Below, in pieces: positions 60,874 to 64,000 of a stretch of DNA of 64,000 nucleotides (position 1 is its first letter; the number at the start of each line of letters is the position of its first letter). The notes under the pieces are model-generated. The model was not told the DNA's origin and did not search any database. It worked only from the letters and a program-made list of their open reading frames with translations. The stretch covers positions 1 through 64,000 of the forward strand of contig JAKQBN010000076.1 of assembly GCA_029559475.1 (NCBI GenBank), read 5' to 3'. The DNA is from a bacterium (GTDB lineage Bacteria; UBA4055). A program made the position numbers and the translations under genes.

Positions 60874-61569
60874 AATAAAGTCAATAAATTCATTTATCTT
60901 GAAAGCATCCGAGACATTAAAACCGCCTGACGATATTCTTCTTAATTCTGTCAGATAAGCATACGTACCCAGTTTTGTTCCAATATCGTCCGCAAGGCTT
61001 CTTATATATGTTCCTTTTGAGCAGCTTATTCTGAGCCGCACCGAACCTGAATTCACATCAAGAACATCTATTGAATTAATAGTGATCTTTCTCGGTTCTC
61101 GTTCGATCTCAATGCCCTTCCTTGCGAGATTATAAAGCTTCTTTCCTCCGACTTTTAAAGCTGAGAACATCGGCGGCATCTGAAGCTGCTCGCCTGTAAA
61201 ATTCGAAACTGTCTCGATGATCTCTTTTTCATTCGCTTTTTTATCTGATGAAGCTATAATATTTCCTGTTTTATCGAACGAATCCGTTCTTTCGCCCAGT
61301 TTAAGGTCTGCTTCGTATATCTTATCGGAGCCCATAAACTCATCCTGGATTTTAGTGGCTTTTCCGGTAAGAATCAGCAAAAGTCCCGTGGCGAAAGGAT
61401 CAAGAGTACCTGCGTGACCGATCTTTTTAATTTTTAGAACATTACGGAGTCTTGCTACGACATCGAAACTTGTCCAACCCGGTTCCTTGTCAACAAGAAT
61501 TACAGCCCCTTCAGGTCCGATATCGGGCACACAGGAACAACGGTTTATTATCAGTAAATCATTTACCAT
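60865..61569 (-). CDS. truB: tRNA pseudouridine-55 synthase
   Basis: Makes pseudouridine 55 in the T-loop of tRNAs. The family start is ILVDKEPGWTSFDVVARLRN, the catalytic Asp lies in KIGHAGTLDPFATGLLLI, then YEADLKLGERTDSFD, QMPPMFSALKVGGKKLYNLARKG and SCSKGTYIRSLADDIGTKLG. It has 234 residues, the short form without a PUA domain. The ATG at 61569 lies within the end of nrnA (11-base overlap), giving an N-terminal extension of about 20 residues before the conserved core. The gene order infB-rbfA-nrnA-truB is the conserved bacterial cluster. Confidence 0.95.
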   Translation of the reverse strand: MVNDLLIINRCSCVPDIGPEGAVILVDKEPGWTSFDVVARLRNVLKIKKIGHAGTLDPFATGLLLILTGKATKIQDEFMGSDKIYEADLKLGERTDSFDKTGNIIASSDKKANEKEIIETVSNFTGEQLQMPPMFSALKVGGKKLYNLARKGIEIEREPRKITINSIDVLDVNSGSVRLRISCSKGTYIRSLADDIGTKLGTYAYLTELRRISSGGFNVSDAFKINEFIDFISG

Positions 61570-62542
61570 AGTATTTCAGACAATCTTCGCGGAGGTCTTT
61601 TAGAAGCGTGTTCCTGAGCTTATCGAAAGAACCGTAGAACTTTATACCCGCGGCGTTTTTATGCCCTCCTCCATTCCACTTAGCGGCAAAATCGCTGACG
61701 TTGAATCCGCCTTTCGATCTGATGCTTATTTTATAAAAATCCTCGCCGTTCTTTCTTACAAAAAGGGATACTCCGGCTTCTGATATCGAATTGAGGATCA
61801 TAAGAACCGGCTCGTTCTCGTAAAGCGGATTTACTGTCTGATCATTATACGCCAGAGCTATTCTCTCGTTTCTGAAAAGCTCGATCTTGGACGCGATCTC
61901 GCTCACTTTTATTGTTTCTTCATAATCCAGTCTCAAAAATATACGGTCAGTTATATCGGTAAGATCAGATCCGCAGGCAATGAATTCCTGTACTGAGCTG
62001 AGAACCTTCGAGTCCGTATTTTCAAACCTGAGTCCGCCGGTATCAGAAAGAACTCCGCTTAAAAGAGCATCTGAGATCTGTTTTGTTATACTGAATCCGT
62101 TCTCTTTCAGCACTCTGTAAACAAGCTGCGAAGCTGATGCGGATGAGCTGTCAACATAATTGAGAGTACCGAACATCTCATTGGTCGGGTGATGGTCGAT
62201 GTTTATTATTAATGCATCATCAGCTATAATATTTCTGACTTTTCCGACTCTTTCGGATGTAGCCGTATCGAGGATTATAATATTCTTATATTTTTTGTTT
62301 TTCAGTTCATCAGAATACTGTACGAACGCCCCTTTATCTCCGCCGAGAAGAAAAACATATCTTTCAACGATCTTATCGTCATTTACTATCACCGCCTGTT
62401 TACCGGAGTTCTTCAGTGCCAGATACATGCCTATGCTTGCTCCTATGTTATCACCGTCCGGAGCATGATGTGCGGCAATGAGAAAATCGTTATTCTCCTT
62501 CAGAAATCTGCCGATCAGACTTATTACATTTTTAGTGTCCAT
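61559..62542 (-). CDS. nrnA: DHH/DHHA1 oligoribonuclease / pAp phosphatase (NrnA)
   Basis: Phosphodiesterase of 327 residues that degrades short RNA oligomers and dephosphorylates pAp. The metal-binding DHH motifs are AHHAPDGDNIGASIGM, IIILDTAT and IINIDHHPTNEMFG. The DHHA1 substrate domain carries SIRSKGGFNVSDFAAKWNGGGHKNAAGI with the GGGH signature. Its place between rbfA and truB is typical. It begins about 20 bases after an intrinsic terminator, so nrnA-truB expression relative to infB-rbfA is probably reduced. Confidence 0.94.
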   Translation of the reverse strand: MDTKNVISLIGRFLKENNDFLIAAHHAPDGDNIGASIGMYLALKNSGKQAVIVNDDKIVERYVFLLGGDKGAFVQYSDELKNKKYKNIIILDTATSERVGKVRNIIADDALIINIDHHPTNEMFGTLNYVDSSSASASQLVYRVLKENGFSITKQISDALLSGVLSDTGGLRFENTDSKVLSSVQEFIACGSDLTDITDRIFLRLDYEETIKVSEIASKIELFRNERIALAYNDQTVNPLYENEPVLMILNSISEAGVSLFVRKNGEDFYKISIRSKGGFNVSDFAAKWNGGGHKNAAGIKFYGSFDKLRNTLLKDLREDCLKYYGK

Positions 62543-62560
62543 TTATATATTCACTCCCAA

Positions 62561-62583
62561 AGAAAAAGCGACCTAAGTCGCTT
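62561..62583 (-). terminator. Intrinsic terminator overlapping the rbfA stop
   Basis: On the minus strand AAGCGAC-TTAG-GTCGCTT (62583-62566) followed by TTTCT. The upstream arm contains the final codons and stop of rbfA. It lies inside the infB-rbfA-nrnA-truB series. Confidence 0.75.
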
Positions 62584-62935
62584 CTTCATCCTTTTTTATC
62601 GAGTTAAGCAGCTGTTCAATACGGAATACGTTGTCGAGAGTATCATCGTAGAAGAACCTCAGCTCCGGAACTATCCTGAGATCGATATACTTGGAGATCT
62701 TCATCCTTATAGCTTTATTATTTATCCTGAAAAGCCTGTCGATCTCCTCGATCTCTTCTTTTTTGTTCCTTAACGACGTATAATATATGTTCGCTACAGA
62801 TAAGTCCGGACTCATCTTTATATGATCTACCGAAGCGAATTTCAGTTCTTCTACGTTTAGATCGGTAAAAATTATTTTCGAAATAGCCTTTTTCATCTCA
62901 GATGATATACGGCTCATCCTCTTTGAATCGGTCAT
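62573..62935 (-). CDS. rbfA: Ribosome-binding factor A
   Basis: Small KH-domain protein of 120 residues that helps mature the 30S subunit. The N-terminal MSRISSEMKKAISKIIFTDL, central VDHIKMSPDLSVANIYYTSL and RMKISKYIDLRIVPELRFFYDDTLDNVFRIEQLL fit the family closely. It starts three bases after the infB stop, in the conserved order. The last codons form one arm of a terminator. Confidence 0.94.
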   Translation of the reverse strand: MTDSKRMSRISSEMKKAISKIIFTDLNVEELKFASVDHIKMSPDLSVANIYYTSLRNKKEEIEEIDRLFRINNKAIRMKISKYIDLRIVPELRFFYDDTLDNVFRIEQLLNSIKKDEEAT

Positions 62936-62937
62936 GC

Positions 62938-64000
62938 TTACAGCTTCCTCTGCGTTTCTTTATATTCGAATACCTCTATCAGATCCTGTTCTTTAAAATC
63001 GTTAAAGTTCTCTATTCCTATACCGCACTCGAACCCAGATGAAACTTCTTTTGCGTCGTCTTTCATCCTTTTCAGCGATGTAAGTTTGCCCTGATAAACT
63101 TCGATACCGTCCCTTATCACTTTCAGCATGGCATTCCTAATAACCTTTCCTGTCTGAACATAGCAGCCGGCAATAGCTCCCATCTTCGGAACTCTGAAAA
63201 TCGCTCTGACCTCAGCCGTTCCAAGAAGCTCTTCTGTAATGAGCGGTTTGAGCATACCTTCCAGAGCGCTCTTCACGTCTTCGAAAAGATCGTAAATTAT
63301 GCTGTATATCCTTATCTCCACCTTTTTCTGCTGCGCAAGGTCTTTAGCTTTTATGTTCGGTCTTACGTGGAATCCGAGTATGATGGCATGCGAAGCTTCG
63401 GCGAGAAGTACGTCACCTTCAGTGATCGCGCCTACACCCTTCGATAGTATTTTTACTCCTACTTCGCTGTTAGCTACTTTCATCAGCGTATCACTTATAG
63501 CCTCGACTGAACCGTCGGCATCCCCTTTTATTATAAGATTTAATGTCTGGATCTCGCCAAGCTTGATCTGTTCCGAAACATTATCAAGATTTATTATGCT
63601 TACTTTGTGCTGAGACTGAGCTCTGTTTATCTGCTCTCTTCTTCCAGCTATCATTTTAGCTTTCTGCTCGTTGTCGACCACTACGAACGAGTCACCTGCG
63701 TTGGGAGAGCCTGAAAAGCCTAGCACCAGCACTGGATACGCCGGTTTAGCCTCGAAAACGTTTTCTCTCCTTTCGTTCAGCATCGCTCTTACTTTTCCGT
63801 AAGTCTGTCCGCATACGAAAGTATCGCCGACCTTAAGAGTACCCTTGTCGACAAGGATCGTTGATACTGCTCCGAAACCTTTATCAAGCTTGGATTCTAT
63901 TACTGTACCTATTGCCTGGCAGAAAGGATTTGCCTTAAGTTCAAGCATATCTGCTTCGAGAAGAATTGCATCAAGCAGCTCTTCTATTCCTAGGCCTGTC
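62938..64000 (-). CDS. infB: Translation initiation factor IF-2, C-terminal part (runs off window)
   Basis: The frame stays open to the window edge and reads TGLGIEELLDAILLEADMLELKANP before the Met at 63948, so that Met is internal and the gene continues beyond 64000. What is present is domain II onward: GTVIESKLDKGFGAVSTILVDKGTLKVGD, the IF2 domain III region LNLIIKGDADGSVEAISDTL, GVGAITEGDVLLAEASHAIILGFHVRPN, and the C-terminal fMet-tRNA-binding domain IIYDLFEDVKSALEGML...SSGFECGIGIENFNDFKEQDLIEVFE. The GTPase domain lies outside. IF-2 brings initiator tRNA to the 30S. Confidence 0.96.
   Translation of the reverse strand, partial: TGLGIEELLDAILLEADMLELKANPFCQAIGTVIESKLDKGFGAVSTILVDKGTLKVGDTFVCGQTYGKVRAMLNERRENVFEAKPAYPVLVLGFSGSPNAGDSFVVVDNEQKAKMIAGRREQINRAQSQHKVSIINLDNVSEQIKLGEIQTLNLIIKGDADGSVEAISDTLMKVANSEVGVKILSKGVGAITEGDVLLAEASHAIILGFHVRPNIKAKDLAQQKKVEIRIYSIIYDLFEDVKSALEGMLKPLITEELLGTAEVRAIFRVPKMGAIAGCYVQTGKVIRNAMLKVIRDGIEVYQGKLTSLKRMKDDAKEVSSGFECGIGIENFNDFKEQDLIEVFEYKETQRKL

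Overview
The window is one continuous, densely coded bacterial chromosome segment of roughly 38-40% G+C by eye, with about 51 protein genes on both strands and no tRNA, rRNA, CRISPR array, insertion sequence or phage gene that I can see. Gene content points to a Gram-negative, probably anaerobic bacterium outside the model phyla. There are Kdo/LPS genes (kdsA, kdsC, an lptC-like lipoprotein), PorV/FadL-like and CsgG-like envelope proteins, oxygen-sensitive indolepyruvate:ferredoxin oxidoreductase, formate-THF ligase and a selenium/sulfur carrier cluster. Very long kinase or cyclase proteins with ATPase and helical-repeat regions are also present. This best fits an uncultured lineage of the FCB group or a neighbour (Delongbacteria/Cloacimonadota-like). 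That placement is an inference from gene content, not a phylogeny.

Layout. 1-1.85 kb: a folded, unidentified leader, then a TusA-like protein, a cysteine-desulfurase-like enzyme and a DUF3343 carrier (+), closed by a bidirectional terminator. 1.84-4.7 kb (-): CsgG-like coiled-coil protein plus PorV-like barrel. 4.7-15.1 kb (-): a long head-to-tail series kdsA-kdsC-lptC-yicC-gmk-rpoZ-coaBC-fecR-like-iorA-iorB-murG, in which MurG carries an extra HEAT-like domain. 15.2-24 kb (+): hybrid histidine kinase, gap, an EamA transporter, and a propeller lipoprotein / LytS-like kinase / LytTR regulator operon. 24-32.6 kb (-): tex, then a 1208-residue cyclase-ATPase-TPR protein, prolyl oligopeptidase and a secreted unknown. 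32.7-38.8 kb: MATE pump, fhs and an RlmK-like methyltransferase (-), then mtnA, ogt and a small membrane protein (+). 38.8-43 kb (-): four consecutive membrane-protein genes with no characterised function, which I consider the best candidate for an undescribed complex. 43.1-54.3 kb: a secreted CBM9/DUF4838 glycosidase-like protein, a PAS-Cys protein and a B12-type radical SAM protein (-), a CPA2 antiporter fused to a PTS EIIA domain, an acyltransferase, and an SPFH-GYF / zinc-ribbon pair. 54.3-64 kb: frr-argS-giant protein kinase-amidase (+), converging on truB, nrnA, rbfA and infB (-); infB runs off the window.

Genes are tightly packed: many start/stop overlaps, convergent genes that overlap by a few bases, and no gene-free stretch over 200 bases. 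Several starts are TTG and one is CTG, chosen from Shine-Dalgarno position and family N-termini. Recognisable promoters follow TTGNNN-16/17-TATNNT. A subset instead uses TTGACTTTAAC- or TTGCAT-type -35 regions with a TAAATT -10, which looks like a lineage-specific variant.
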